Below are positions 25,534 through 34,825 of a stretch of 36,209 nt of DNA, piece by piece. The DNA lies in assembly GCF_001758365.1 (NCBI RefSeq), contig NZ_LZFO01000029.1, positions 1 to 36,209 on the forward strand. The letters are read 5' to 3'. A program made the position numbers and the translations under genes. Below the pieces are notes generated by a model. It ran no database searches, was not told the origin of the DNA, and saw only the letters and a list, made by a program, of their open reading frames with translations. Origin of the DNA: Clostridium acetireducens DSM 10703. GTDB lineage: Bacteria > Bacillota > Clostridia > Clostridiales > Clostridiaceae. Within the stretch, counting starts at the first letter, position 1. Every line of letters begins with the position of its first letter.

Positions 25534-26793
25534 ATGAGAAGCTTAAAAAGATATATACCAGATGGAATGCAAGATATATTATTTAATGAATGTGATATAA
25601 AAAATAATATAGAAAATCAGTTAAGAAATATATTTATTAATAATGGATTCAAACAAATTATTTCTCCTACTTTGGAGTTTTATGATGTGTTTAATGGAAA
25701 AAATGTTTTTATAGAACAGGAGCAAATGTATAAATTATTTGATTCTAGTGGAAGAATATTAGCACTAAGACCAGATATGACTACTCCTATTGCTAGAATT
25801 GTTTCTACTAAATTAAAAAATATGACTTATCCTTTAAAGCTTTACTATATATCTAATATATTTAGAGTAAATCAAAGTTTACAAGGCAAGTTAAGTGAAA
25901 TTACTCAAGCAGGAGTAGAAATAATTGGGTGTAATAATATCAATGCAGATGTAGAAGCAATAATAATAGCCATAAATACTTTTTTAAGTTTAAATGTAAA
26001 AGATTTTAAGATAGAAATTGGAGAGTCTAATCTTTTTAAAACAATTGCAAAAGATTTAGATTTAAATGAAGAAGATTTTGATAAATTAAAAAAACTTATA
26101 GAAAATAAAAATTTTAGTATTTTAAATGAGTTTTTAGATAGTAGAAAAAAAGATATTAAAGATGAACATATTAAATTATTAAAAAAACTTCCAGAGTTAT
26201 TTGGCGGATGTGAAGTACTAGATAAAGTTAAAGAACTAACTTCAAATTATAAAGTGCTAGAGTCTTTAGAAAATATTAAAAAGGTTTATAAAGTACTTAA
26301 AAGTATTGGTTTAGATAAATATTTATCTATAGATTTAGGTATGGTTCAAAATATAGATTACTATACAGGAATAATTTTTAGAGGTTATGGAAGTGGATTA
26401 GGTAAGGAAATATTAACTGGTGGAAGGTATGATAATTTAATAGGAAAGTTTGGATTTAATACACCAGCTACAGGTTTTGCTATAAATATTAATAATTTAA
26501 TGGAAATATTAAGAGAAAATTATACAAGTAAAAATTTAGATTTTTTAATTCATTGTGAAGAAAGATTTTGTATAGAAGGATACAATTTGTGTATGAAAAT
26601 TAGGAAAAGTAATAGGATTTGTGAATTTAGTTTGTCTTGCAATAAAGAAGAGGCATTAAAATATGCTAAATTTAAACATATTAAATATTTTATATATATA
26701 AATAATAAAGAAAATATAGAAATTATTAATGTATATAATAATGAAAAATTTTATAGCAAAATTGAAAACTTTAACTGGGAGGCATTAGAGTGA
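25534..26793 (+). CDS. hisZ: ATP phosphoribosyltransferase regulatory subunit
   Basis: The protein has 419 residues. It is related to histidyl-tRNA synthetase but lacks tRNA-charging function; with the short HisG it forms the first enzyme of histidine synthesis and carries feedback sensing. Class II synthetase-like motifs include IPDGMQDIL at the start, [23 protein letters not shown], split as YKLFD and [13 protein letters not shown], and [11 protein letters not shown] with GGRYDNL. GCGAGGAG precedes the ATG. It is the first gene of the operon, and hisG overlaps its stop codon by four bases. A true hisS would be expected elsewhere in the genome. Confidence 0.93.
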   Translation: MRSLKRYIPDGMQDILFNECDIKNNIENQLRNIFINNGFKQIISPTLEFYDVFNGKNVFIEQEQMYKLFDSSGRILALRPDMTTPIARIVSTKLKNMTYPLKLYYISNIFRVNQSLQGKLSEITQAGVEIIGCNNINADVEAIIIAINTFLSLNVKDFKIEIGESNLFKTIAKDLDLNEEDFDKLKKLIENKNFSILNEFLDSRKKDIKDEHIKLLKKLPELFGGCEVLDKVKELTSNYKVLESLENIKKVYKVLKSIGLDKYLSIDLGMVQNIDYYTGIIFRGYGSGLGKEILTGGRYDNLIGKFGFNTPATGFAININNLMEILRENYTSKNLDFLIHCEERFCIEGYNLCMKIRKSNRICEFSLSCNKEEALKYAKFKHIKYFIYINNKENIEIINVYNNEKFYSKIENFNWEALE

Positions 26794-27431
26794 TAAATAA
26801 ATTAAATGATAGGGTAAAAATAGCTTTAACTAAAGGAAGAATAGAAAAGTCGGCTATAGGTATATTTGAAAGAGCAGGTATAGAATGTAGTCAATTGAAA
26901 AATAAAGGTAGAAAATTAATTTTTCATAATGAAGAAAATAATATAGATTTTGTACTGGTAAAAGCTGCAGATGTTTTAACTTATGTGGAACATGGGGCTT
27001 CAGATATAGGGATAGTTGGTAAAGATACTCTTATGGAGTATAATAAAGATTTTTATGAAGTAATAGATTTAAAGTTTGGAAAATGTAAATTTGCTGTGGC
27101 ATCTACTAATAAAAATAATTTTTATAAAGGATATGAAAGAAAAAGAATAGCAACTAAGTATCCTAATGTGGCAAGGGAATACTTTAGAAAAAAGGGACAA
27201 GACGTTGAAATTATTAAAATAGAAGGTTCAGTAGAATTAGCACCTGTACTGGGATTATCTGATGCTATAGTAGATATTGTGGAGACAGGTACTACTTTAA
27301 AAGAAAATGGACTTGTAGTTTTAGAAGATATATGTGATATAAGTGCAAGAATGATTGTTAATAGAGCTAGTATGAAAATGAAAAGTAAGAAAATAGTTAA
27401 TATTATAGATAAAATTAGTGCTGTTTTATAA
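26790..27431 (+). CDS. hisG: ATP phosphoribosyltransferase catalytic subunit, short form
   Basis: The protein has 213 residues, the short HisZ-dependent form without the C-terminal regulatory domain. It joins ATP and PRPP to give phosphoribosyl-ATP. [14 protein letters not shown] at the start, [13 protein letters not shown] and the PRPP loop near [20 protein letters not shown] (split: [19 protein letters not shown]) with ETGTTL are all present. The start is GTG, overlapping the hisZ stop as GTGA and preceded by GGGAGG, so translation is coupled and equal amounts of the two subunits can be made. Confidence 0.94.
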   Translation: MINKLNDRVKIALTKGRIEKSAIGIFERAGIECSQLKNKGRKLIFHNEENNIDFVLVKAADVLTYVEHGASDIGIVGKDTLMEYNKDFYEVIDLKFGKCKFAVASTNKNNFYKGYERKRIATKYPNVAREYFRKKGQDVEIIKIEGSVELAPVLGLSDAIVDIVETGTTLKENGLVVLEDICDISARMIVNRASMKMKSKKIVNIIDKISAVL

Positions 27432-27469
27432 AAAACACTTTATTAAAAATTAATATTGGAGGAGTAAAT

Positions 27470-28768
27470 ATGGAATGTCCAATTATAAATATAATAGATT
27501 ATAAAGAAAATGCAGAAGTATTATTAAATATGCAAAATAGGGAAGAATTAATTAGAAAAGATGTGGTAGATAGAGTAAATATCATATTAAATAATATAAA
27601 AGAAAGAGGAGACCAAGCTTTAATAGAATATACAAATAAATTTGATAGTACTTTAATAAATATAAAAAATATTTGTGTTACTGAAGAAGAAATTAAATAT
27701 GCTTATGATAAAGTAGACAAAAAGTTTTTAGAGGCAATATATTTTGCTAAAAAAAATATAGAAGAGTTTCATAGTAAACAAAAAGAAAATTCATGGATAG
27801 ATACTAGTAAAGAAGAAATTATGTTGGGACAAATAATTAGACCTTTGGAAAGAGTAGCTATATATGTGCCTGGAGGAACAGCTTCTTATCCTTCTTCTGT
27901 TTTAATGAATGCTGTGCCAGCAAAAGTAGCTGGAGTTAAAGAAATTGTAATGATTACTCCACCTTCTAAAAATGGAGAAATAAATCCTAATATTTTAGTA
28001 GCAGCAGATATAGCTGGTGTAGATAAAATTTATAAAATTGGAGGAGCTCAAGCTGTAGCAGCTATGGCTTTTGGAACAAAAACTATAAAAAAGGTAGACA
28101 AAATAGTAGGACCGGGAAATATATATGTGGCAATGGCTAAAAGAAGTGTATATGGACATGTAGATATTGACATGATAGCAGGACCTAGTGAAATTTTAAT
28201 AATAGCAGATAAATATGCAAACCCTAAGTTTATTGCTGCAGATTTAATGTCTCAAGCAGAACATGATAAAATTGCTTCAGCTATTTTAGTAACAAACTCT
28301 TTAGATATTGCTAAAAATGTTCAATTAGAAATAAAAAATCAAATAGAAAATTTAAAAAGAAAAGAAATAATTAAAAGTTCTTTAAAAAATTATGGAGGTA
28401 TTTTGTTAGTAAAAGATATAAATGAAGCAATAAATATTGCAAATAATATAGCACCTGAACATTTAGAGTTGATGGTTAAAAATCCATTTAATATTTTAAA
28501 TGAAATAAAAAATGCAGGATCTATATTTTTAGGTGAATTTAGTCCAGAACCATTAGGTGATTATATAGCAGGACCTAATCATGTATTACCAACTAATGGT
28601 ACTGCAAGATTTTTTTCTCCACTTTCAGTAGAAGATTTTATGAAAAAGTCTAATTTTTTATGTTATTCTCAAAATAAGCTTTTAAATGTTAAAGATAAAA
28701 TTGTTAAATTAGCTAATACAGAAGGACTTACAGCTCATGCTAATTCTATAAAAGTTAGGTTTGAGTAA
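27470..28768 (+). CDS. hisD: Histidinol dehydrogenase
   Basis: The protein has 432 residues. It carries out the last two oxidations, histidinol to histidine, using NAD and zinc. Typical stretches are RPLERVAIYVPGG, PPSKNGEINP, KIGGAQAVAAMAFGT, VGPGNIYVAMAKR, IDMIAGPSEILIIAD and SQAEHDKIASAIL. Conserved histidines expected for zinc and catalysis appear in AEHDK, PEHLE and GPNHVLPT. Length and motifs are complete. GGAGGAG precedes the ATG, 38 bases after hisG. Confidence 0.96.
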   Translation: MECPIINIIDYKENAEVLLNMQNREELIRKDVVDRVNIILNNIKERGDQALIEYTNKFDSTLINIKNICVTEEEIKYAYDKVDKKFLEAIYFAKKNIEEFHSKQKENSWIDTSKEEIMLGQIIRPLERVAIYVPGGTASYPSSVLMNAVPAKVAGVKEIVMITPPSKNGEINPNILVAADIAGVDKIYKIGGAQAVAAMAFGTKTIKKVDKIVGPGNIYVAMAKRSVYGHVDIDMIAGPSEILIIADKYANPKFIAADLMSQAEHDKIASAILVTNSLDIAKNVQLEIKNQIENLKRKEIIKSSLKNYGGILLVKDINEAINIANNIAPEHLELMVKNPFNILNEIKNAGSIFLGEFSPEPLGDYIAGPNHVLPTNGTARFFSPLSVEDFMKKSNFLCYSQNKLLNVKDKIVKLANTEGLTAHANSIKVRFE

Positions 28769-28791
28769 TATTAATGATGGGAGAGAATGCT

Positions 28792-29856
28792 ATGATAAGT
28801 GATTTATTTAGAGAGGATTTAAAAGATTTTAAAGTATATAATACAAATTACTTTAATAATAAAATTAAATTAGATGCTAATGAAAATCCATTTAATTTAT
28901 TAGAATTTTTGGAGGAAGATATATTAAAGAGTGTAAAAAGTTGTTTTCTTAATAAATATCCTGATGGAGAAGCTAAAGAGCTTTGTAAAAGTTATTCTCA
29001 ATATGCAGGAGCAAGTTTAAATAATATTGTAGCAGGTAATGGTTCTGATGAATTAATACAACTAGTTATTAATGCTTTTTTAAATGAAAAAGAAAAAGTA
29101 TTAGTTTTAAATCCTGATTTTTCAATGTATAAAATATATACAAAAATTATTAGGGGAAAATTATTAAATTTTAGTTATGATAGTAATTTTAATTTAAATA
29201 TAGATAAGTTAATAGATACTGTGAATTTAGAAAAAGTGAAAATTTTATTTATTTCTAATCCTAACAATCCTTTAGGAAAAATAATATTAAAAGAAGATAT
29301 AGAAAAAATATTAAAAAGCTGTAGCAATTGCATAGTTGTTATAGATGAGGCATATACGGATTTTTGTAATGAAAGCGTAGTAGATAAAATTAATTATTAT
29401 GAAAATCTAATAGTACTTAGAACTTGCTCTAAAGCTATTGGCATAGCAGCATTAAGAGTAGGATTTGCATTAGCTAATGAAGTTTTGATAAATGAAATTA
29501 AAAAAGTTAAATCTCCTTTTAATGTTAATTCTTTATCTCAAGCAATAGCTAAAGTTGTTTTAGAAAATAAAAATTTAATTAAAAGCAATATAAAAAAAAT
29601 AATTAGCGAAAGAGAATATTTATTTAACAAATTGGAAAAAATTAAGAATATAACACCTATAAAGTCTAATACTAATTTTATACTTATAGAAATTAAAAGT
29701 GATAATAAAAATATTTATAATAAGTTATTAGAAAAAGATATTGTTATTAGAAGTTTTAATGATGATATTTTAAAAAATTATATAAGAGTAACTGTTGGTG
29801 ATAGAAAAGAAAATGATTATTTTGTACAGGCTTTAAAAGAAATTTTTAATAATTAA
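28792..29856 (+). CDS. hisC: Histidinol-phosphate aminotransferase
   Basis: The protein has 354 residues from the ATG at 28792, chosen because GGGAGAG at 28779-28785 is six bases upstream; earlier ATGs at 28774 and 28777 overlap that site. It is a fold type I PLP enzyme that turns imidazole acetol phosphate into histidinol phosphate with glutamate. [39 protein letters not shown] and the cofactor lysine in [16 protein letters not shown] mark the family. It lies close behind hisD and 11 bases before hisB. Confidence 0.95.
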   Translation: MISDLFREDLKDFKVYNTNYFNNKIKLDANENPFNLLEFLEEDILKSVKSCFLNKYPDGEAKELCKSYSQYAGASLNNIVAGNGSDELIQLVINAFLNEKEKVLVLNPDFSMYKIYTKIIRGKLLNFSYDSNFNLNIDKLIDTVNLEKVKILFISNPNNPLGKIILKEDIEKILKSCSNCIVVIDEAYTDFCNESVVDKINYYENLIVLRTCSKAIGIAALRVGFALANEVLINEIKKVKSPFNVNSLSQAIAKVVLENKNLIKSNIKKIISEREYLFNKLEKIKNITPIKSNTNFILIEIKSDNKNIYNKLLEKDIVIRSFNDDILKNYIRVTVGDRKENDYFVQALKEIFNN

Positions 29857-29867
29857 AGGAGGAGAAA

Positions 29868-30464
29868 ATGGATAAGGAATTTAGAAGAGTTGAGATTTGT
29901 AGAACAACTAGTGAAACTTGTATAGAAGCTAATTTGAATTTAGATGGTTCTGGAATAAGCAATATAAATACAAATATAGGTTTTTTTGATCATATGTTAA
30001 CGCTTTTAACTAAACATGGTTTGTTAGATTTAGATTTAAAAACTAAAGGAGATTTATATGTGGATCCTCATCATACTGTAGAGGATACAGGTATAGTTTT
30101 AGGTAGATGTATAAAGAAAGCATTAGGAAATAAAGAAGGAATAAAACGTTATGGAAGTGCATATGTGCCTATGGATGAAACTTTAGCTTTTGTATCTTTA
30201 GATTTAAGTGGAAGACCTTATATTGTTTTTGATGCTAAATTTACTGTGGATAGATTAGGAGAGTTAGATACAGAGTTAATAGAAGAATTTTTTAGAGCTT
30301 TAGCTTTTAATGCAGGTATAACACTTCATATAAAAATTTTATACGGAAAAAATAATCATCATATGATAGAGGGATTGTTTAAAGCTTTTGCTAGAGCTTT
30401 AAAAGAAGCAATTGAGTATGATGATAGAATAAAAGGGGTTATGTCAACAAAAGGGATATTATAA
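29868..30464 (+). CDS. hisB: Imidazoleglycerol-phosphate dehydratase
   Basis: The protein has 198 residues, a single-domain HisB without the phosphatase part found in enterics. It converts imidazoleglycerol phosphate to imidazole acetol phosphate with manganese. The two repeated metal-binding halves are visible: [10 protein letters not shown] with [10 protein letters not shown], and [27 protein letters not shown] precedes the ATG. In this gene order hisH should follow; only a short scar-like sequence separates it from hisA. Confidence 0.96.
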   Translation: MDKEFRRVEICRTTSETCIEANLNLDGSGISNINTNIGFFDHMLTLLTKHGLLDLDLKTKGDLYVDPHHTVEDTGIVLGRCIKKALGNKEGIKRYGSAYVPMDETLAFVSLDLSGRPYIVFDAKFTVDRLGELDTELIEEFFRALAFNAGITLHIKILYGKNNHHMIEGLFKAFARALKEAIEYDDRIKGVMSTKGIL

Positions 30465-30482
30465 TTTAACTAGGGTGAGTTT

Positions 30483-30529
30483 TTTATAATAGTAGACTAT
30501 TGTATGGAATTTTTAATAATATATTTTAG
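30483..30529 (+). pseudogene. hisH: Probable remnant of hisH after an internal deletion
   Basis: In the 82-base gap between hisB and hisA, AGGGTGAG (a ribosome-site-like sequence) is followed by codons reading FIIVDYCME (30483-30509). HisH proteins begin M-I-x-V/I-D-Y-G-M-G-N, so two single-base changes and loss of the start codon explain the difference. In another frame, 30503-30529 reads YGIFNNIF then TAG, as the last codons of a C-terminal helix might. The position is exactly where Firmicute operons hold hisH, the glutaminase subunit of imidazoleglycerol-phosphate synthase. The N-terminal match is good for its length; the C-terminal match is weak. Confidence 0.6.
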
Positions 30530-30546
30530 GTTATGGGAGGTTAAAA

Positions 30547-31269
30547 ATGATTATATTACCGGCTATAGATTTAAAAAATGGCAAATGTGTAAGGCTGTAT
30601 CAAGGTAAAATTTCTTCTTCACAAGTAGTAGCGGATAGTGCTGTGGATACAGCCTTGAAGTTTAAAGAAATGGGAGCGAAAAATTTACATATTGTAGATT
30701 TAGATGGAGCTTTTTCTGGAGAATTAAAGAATTTAGACGTTGTAGAAAAAATAGTTAAAAAAGTGGACATTCCTATAGAGTTAGGTGGAGGAATAAGGGA
30801 TATTGAAACTATAGAAGCAATATTAAAAAAGGGTGTTAATAAAGTTATTTTAGGAACATCTGCTTTAAAGAAACCAAACATGGTAAAGGAAGCTATAAAA
30901 AAATACGGTGATAAAATAATTGTAGGAATAGATGCTAAAAATGAAATGGTTTCTACGGAAGGATGGGTTGATGTAAGTTCTGTTAATTATATAGATTTTG
31001 CTAAAGAAATGGAGAAATTGGAGGTTAAAACTATAGTTTTCACAGATATAAGTAAAGATGGAGCTTTAAAAGGTCCTAATTTTAATCAAATATATAAACT
31101 TAAAGAAAAAGTTTCTTGTAATATTATTGCTTCTGGCGGGGTTACAAGTATAGAAGATATAACAAAATTAAGAGATATGAATTTATATGGGGCTATAGTA
31201 GGTAAAGCCATATATTCTGGAAATGTAAATTTGAAACAAGCGGTTAATTTATGTAAAAGGGGAGAGTAA
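30547..31269 (+). CDS. hisA: Phosphoribosylformimino-AICAR phosphate isomerase
   Basis: The protein has 240 residues and is a TIM barrel that opens the ribose ring of ProFAR to give [21 protein letters not shown] carries the catalytic Asp8. [28 protein letters not shown] (second catalytic acid), [14 protein letters not shown] and ASGGVTS complete the phosphate-binding repeats. GGGAGG precedes the ATG. It feeds HisF, which starts three bases after its stop codon. Confidence 0.95.
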   Translation: MIILPAIDLKNGKCVRLYQGKISSSQVVADSAVDTALKFKEMGAKNLHIVDLDGAFSGELKNLDVVEKIVKKVDIPIELGGGIRDIETIEAILKKGVNKVILGTSALKKPNMVKEAIKKYGDKIIVGIDAKNEMVSTEGWVDVSSVNYIDFAKEMEKLEVKTIVFTDISKDGALKGPNFNQIYKLKEKVSCNIIASGGVTSIEDITKLRDMNLYGAIVGKAIYSGNVNLKQAVNLCKRGE

Positions 31270-31271
31270 AA

Positions 31272-32033
31272 ATGATAACTAAGAGAATTATTCCATGTCT
31301 TGATGTAGAAGGTGGCAGAGTTGTAAAGGGAGTTAATTTCGTTAATTTAAAGGATGTAGGGGATCCTGTAGAGATAGCTGAGTTTTACAATAAAGAAGGG
31401 GCAGATGAATTAGTATTTTTAGATATAAATGCTACTAATGAGAAAAGAAAAACTATGATAGAGGTTATTAAAAAAACTGCAGAAAAAGTATCTATACCAT
31501 TTACTGTAGGGGGAGGCATAAGAACTATTGAGGATATAAGAGAGGTTTTAAAAGCTGGAGCGGATAAGGTTTCTATTAATTCTGCAGCTATAAAGAACAC
31601 TGAATTAATTAGTGAGGCGGCAAATAAATTTGGAAGTCAATGTATAGTTGTTGCTGTAGATGCAATATCTAGAAAAGATGATTCTGGATGGAATGTAGTT
31701 ATAAATGGAGGAAGAATTGATACGAATATAGATTTAATTCAATGGGTTAAAAAAGTAGAGAAATTAGGAGCAGGAGAAATTCTTTTAACTAGCAAGGATG
31801 CTGATGGTACTAAAAATGGGTATGATATTAATATGACTAAGGCAGTAGCTCAGGCTGTAAATATACCAGTAATAGCTTCTGGAGGTTGTGGAAAGTTAGA
31901 AGATTTTAAACAGGTTTTTTCAGAAACTAATGTAGATGCTGCCTTAGCTGCTTCAATTTTTCATTATAGAGAGCTTAGCATAAAAGAAGTTAAGGAATAC
32001 TTAATGAACAATGGTATAAGTGCTAGAGTATAA
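31272..32033 (+). CDS. hisF: Imidazole glycerol phosphate synthase, cyclase subunit
   Basis: The protein has 253 residues. It is a TIM barrel that uses ammonia to form imidazole glycerol phosphate and AICAR from [24 protein letters not shown] holds catalytic Asp11, and VVAVDAISR holds the second catalytic aspartate. [12 protein letters not shown] and [12 protein letters not shown] bind phosphates. The gene looks intact, but its usual glutaminase partner HisH is missing from the operon. HisF of other organisms can use free ammonia, so the step may still work if ammonia is plentiful. GGGGAGAG precedes the ATG. Confidence 0.96.
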   Translation: MITKRIIPCLDVEGGRVVKGVNFVNLKDVGDPVEIAEFYNKEGADELVFLDINATNEKRKTMIEVIKKTAEKVSIPFTVGGGIRTIEDIREVLKAGADKVSINSAAIKNTELISEAANKFGSQCIVVAVDAISRKDDSGWNVVINGGRIDTNIDLIQWVKKVEKLGAGEILLTSKDADGTKNGYDINMTKAVAQAVNIPVIASGGCGKLEDFKQVFSETNVDAALAASIFHYRELSIKEVKEYLMNNGISARV

Positions 32034-32051
32034 ATAGGTAGGTGATAGTAT

Positions 32052-32366
32052 TTGAGTTTAATTAATAATATAAAATTTAATAAGGGCTTAATACCTGCTA
32101 TTATACAAGATTATAAAAGTGGACAAGTTTTGATGTTAGCTTATATGAATAAAGAATCTTTAAATAAAACAATGGAAACAGGTACTACATGGTTTTGGAG
32201 TAGAAGTAGAAGTGAGCTTTGGAATAAAGGAGAAACATCTGGACATTTTCAATATGTAAAGGAAATTTATATTGACTGTGATGAAGATACTATATTAGTT
32301 AAAGTTAATCAAATAGGAGCTGCTTGTCATACAGGTAATAAGTCATGTTTTTACAGAAAACTTTAA
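32052..32366 (+). CDS. hisI: Phosphoribosyl-AMP cyclohydrolase
   Basis: The protein has 104 residues, a single-domain HisI separate from HisE. It opens the adenine ring of phosphoribosyl-AMP using zinc. [20 protein letters not shown] (46-65 region, split: [23 protein letters not shown]) and the zinc cysteines C76 (YIDCDED), C92 (AACHTG) and C99 (KSCF) are present. The start is TTG, supported by TAGGTAGGTGAT just upstream. It lies 18 bases after hisF. Confidence 0.95.
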   Translation: MSLINNIKFNKGLIPAIIQDYKSGQVLMLAYMNKESLNKTMETGTTWFWSRSRSELWNKGETSGHFQYVKEIYIDCDEDTILVKVNQIGAACHTGNKSCFYRKL

Positions 32367-32394
32367 ATTTTTAATAAAAGTCAGGTGGGTATAT

Positions 32395-32727
32395 ATGAAT
32401 AGTAAATATGTTATTGAAAAATTATATAATACAATTTTAGAGAGAAAATTAAATAGAATAGAAGGTTCTTACACAGGATATTTATTTAATGAAGGAATAG
32501 ATAAAATTTTAAAAAAAGTAGGAGAAGAGTCTTCAGAAGTGATAATTGCTAGCAAGAATGATAATAAAGAAGAAATAGTATATGAAGTTTGTGATTTAAT
32601 ATATCATTTGTTAGTACTTATGGCAGATAGAAATGTAGATATAAATGATATATTAATTGAGTTAGAAAAGAGAAGTGAGAAAATATGCAATAAAAAACGT
32701 GAAAAAAAAGTAAATAAATTATCTTAA
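32395..32727 (+). CDS. hisE: Phosphoribosyl-ATP pyrophosphatase
   Basis: The protein has 110 residues and is an all-helical MazG-like pyrophosphohydrolase that removes diphosphate from phosphoribosyl-ATP, the second step of the pathway. [31 protein letters not shown] carries the family core (seen as [22 protein letters not shown]), followed by [14 protein letters not shown] with metal-binding acids. AGGTGGG precedes the ATG. It is the last gene of the operon and is followed by a strong terminator. Confidence 0.93.
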   Translation: MNSKYVIEKLYNTILERKLNRIEGSYTGYLFNEGIDKILKKVGEESSEVIIASKNDNKEEIVYEVCDLIYHLLVLMADRNVDINDILIELEKRSEKICNKKREKKVNKLS

Positions 32728-32733
32728 TTAAAT

Positions 32734-32787
32734 AAATATAGAGTAAAACAAGTACTTAAAATAGTATATGTTTTACTCTATATTTTT
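32734..32787 (+). terminator. Terminator of the histidine operon
   Basis: Bases 32734-32750 pair perfectly with 32769-32785 (17 bp, including AGAGTAAAACA/TGTTTTACTCT) around an 18-base loop, with the T run at the end of the right arm. It begins seven bases after the hisE stop. Confidence 0.85.
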
Positions 32788-32981
32788 GAATGTTTTATTT
32801 CAAATATTAGCTAAATTATTTAAAAATAATTAATTTATTTAATTCAATATATAATTTTTATGAAATTTTTATATTAATTTTAATGTTCTAATATTTTCAT
32901 TTTATATATAAAATGTATGAAAGCTATAAATTTTTATGATTTTAATGTAATATTTTAGTATGGAAAGGGGGATTTTTTTAA

Positions 32982-33893
32982 ATGACTAATGTAATAAATC
33001 AAGTAATTATGCTTACTATAATTATGGGAGTAGGATTTTACAGTAGAAAAAAAGCATTTATAAATAAAGAAGTAAGTAAAGGGCTTTCAGATATACTTAT
33101 GAATGTAACATTGCCTATGTTAATAATAAGCTCTTTTAACTTTGATTATTCCAAGGAATTAGCTAACAATATAAAATGGATGGTTGCTTATTCTATATTA
33201 GCTCATGTAATTTTGATTATTATGAGTAAATTATTTTTTTGTAAATTTAATAAAAATAAAAGAAGTATATTGAGATTTATTTGCATATTTTCTAATTATG
33301 GATTTATGGGATATCCTATATTGGAAAGTTTATATGGTAAAGTAAGTATATTTTATGCATCTATATATGGGATAGCTTTTAATGTATTTTCTTTGAGTTA
33401 TGGAATTGTGTTACTTACTGGTAAAAAGGATTCAGATGCTTTTAAAAATGTAATAACGCATCCAGGAATAATATCTGTTTTTATAGGATTAATTTTGTTT
33501 TTATTTTCAATAAAATTACCTATTTGTATTGGCAAAGCTATTAATATAGTAGGTGATATGACAGTGCCTTTGTCAATGATTATAATAGGAGCTATGTTAG
33601 CAGATGCAAATTTTAAAGAAGTATTTTCAGATTTTAGTTTGTATTACTTATGTATGGTAAGATTAATAGTAATACCTTTTTTAACATTGCTTTTATTAAA
33701 GACATTAAATATAAATAAATTAATATTAAATATACTTGTGATTTTGCAAGCTATGCCTGGGGCAGCTATAACAGGAGTATTTGCTGAAAAGTATAATGCA
33801 GATACAGTGTTAGCTTCAAAGGCAGTGTTTATTACTACTTTATTTTCAATAATAACTATACCTTTAATTGCAACTATTTTATCAGTTATATAA
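32982..33893 (+). CDS. AEC family transporter (auxin efflux carrier-like permease)
   Basis: The protein has 303 residues and about ten hydrophobic segments with short loops, the AEC/PIN-type topology, so it is an inner membrane carrier. Family signs are VTLPMLIISSF near the start, FSNYGFMGYPILESLYG, TVPLSMIIIGAML and ILQAMPGAAITGVFAEKY. Bacterial members move organic acids such as malate or other small anions; the substrate cannot be told. GGAAAGGGGGA precedes the ATG. It stands alone between two terminators, between the his operon and the histidinol phosphatase gene. A histidine-related role is only a possibility from position. Confidence 0.88.
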   Translation: MTNVINQVIMLTIIMGVGFYSRKKAFINKEVSKGLSDILMNVTLPMLIISSFNFDYSKELANNIKWMVAYSILAHVILIIMSKLFFCKFNKNKRSILRFICIFSNYGFMGYPILESLYGKVSIFYASIYGIAFNVFSLSYGIVLLTGKKDSDAFKNVITHPGIISVFIGLILFLFSIKLPICIGKAINIVGDMTVPLSMIIIGAMLADANFKEVFSDFSLYYLCMVRLIVIPFLTLLLLKTLNINKLILNILVILQAMPGAAITGVFAEKYNADTVLASKAVFITTLFSIITIPLIATILSVI

Positions 33894-33906
33894 ACTGTTT
33901 TTGATT

Positions 33907-33942
33907 TAAGTTCTATTTATTTTTAAATAGGACTTATTTTTT
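33907..33942 (+). terminator. Terminator after the AEC transporter gene
   Basis: TAAGTTCTATTTA (33907-33919) pairs with 33924-33936, including one T-G position, with a TTTT loop and then a T run. It begins 14 bases after the stop codon. Confidence 0.8.
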
Positions 33943-34033
33943 ATAAAATTAATTATGATAATTTATGATAATTTATAAAAATAATATATAATGTTTATGT
34001 AAGTAAATTATAATAAATAGGAGGCTATTTGAA

Positions 34034-34801
34034 ATGTTTGACACTCATGTACATACTAATTTTTCAACAGATAGTGAAATGACATTAGAGGAAGTTATAA
34101 GAGCAAAAGAAAAAGTTAATATAGGAGTAATATTAACAGAACATTTAGATTTAAATTTTATGAAACCTGGACAATTTATATTTGATATAGATAAATATTT
34201 TAATGATTATTCAAAATTTAGAAAAGATAATTTATTACTAGGGGTAGAAATGGGCATGAGGATGGATTGTATAGAAAAAAATGAAGCCATTTCTAAAAAA
34301 TATCCCTTCGATTATATTATTGGATCTATTCATGTAATAAATAATATGGACTTGTATTATAAAGACTTTTATGTAGATAAAAGTAAAAATGAAAGTTATA
34401 GTGAATATTTAAAATCTATGCTGCAATGTATTAAAAATTATGATTTTGTAGATAGTCTTGGACATATAGATTATATTTGCAGATATGCTAGGTATGAAGA
34501 TACAGAATTATATTATGAAGAATATTCAGATATAATAGATGAAATATTAAAAGTAATTGTTGAAAAAGAAAAATGTATAGAAATTAATACTAGAAGATTT
34601 GAAGATAAGAAAATAATAGATAATGCTATATCTATTTACAAAAGATTTTATGAATTAGGTGGAAAATTTGTAACTATAGGCTCTGATGCTCATAAACCAC
34701 AGTCTATAGGATTAAATTATAAATATGCTAAATATGTAGCAGATAAGTGTAATTTAAATATAGTTTATTTTAAAAATAGAAAAATGGAATATGATAAATA
34801 A
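34034..34801 (+). CDS. hisK: Histidinol-phosphatase, PHP family
   Basis: The protein has 255 residues. It is a PHP-domain metal phosphatase (HisK/HisJ) that removes phosphate from histidinol phosphate, the step between HisC and HisD. The metal-binding histidines lie in DTHVHTNFS at the start, LTEHLDL, GSIHVI, LGHIDYI and GSDAHKP near the end. This phosphatase is missing from the his operon proper, as in B. subtilis, so its presence nearby completes that step. AGGAGG-like sequence precedes the ATG. It is likely cotranscribed with, or close to, rarA (24 bases downstream). PHP proteins can act on other phosphates, but the context supports this one. Confidence 0.88.
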   Translation: MFDTHVHTNFSTDSEMTLEEVIRAKEKVNIGVILTEHLDLNFMKPGQFIFDIDKYFNDYSKFRKDNLLLGVEMGMRMDCIEKNEAISKKYPFDYIIGSIHVINNMDLYYKDFYVDKSKNESYSEYLKSMLQCIKNYDFVDSLGHIDYICRYARYEDTELYYEEYSDIIDEILKVIVEKEKCIEINTRRFEDKKIIDNAISIYKRFYELGGKFVTIGSDAHKPQSIGLNYKYAKYVADKCNLNIVYFKNRKMEYDK

Positions 34802-34825
34802 TTTTATAAAAAGGAGAATTTATAT

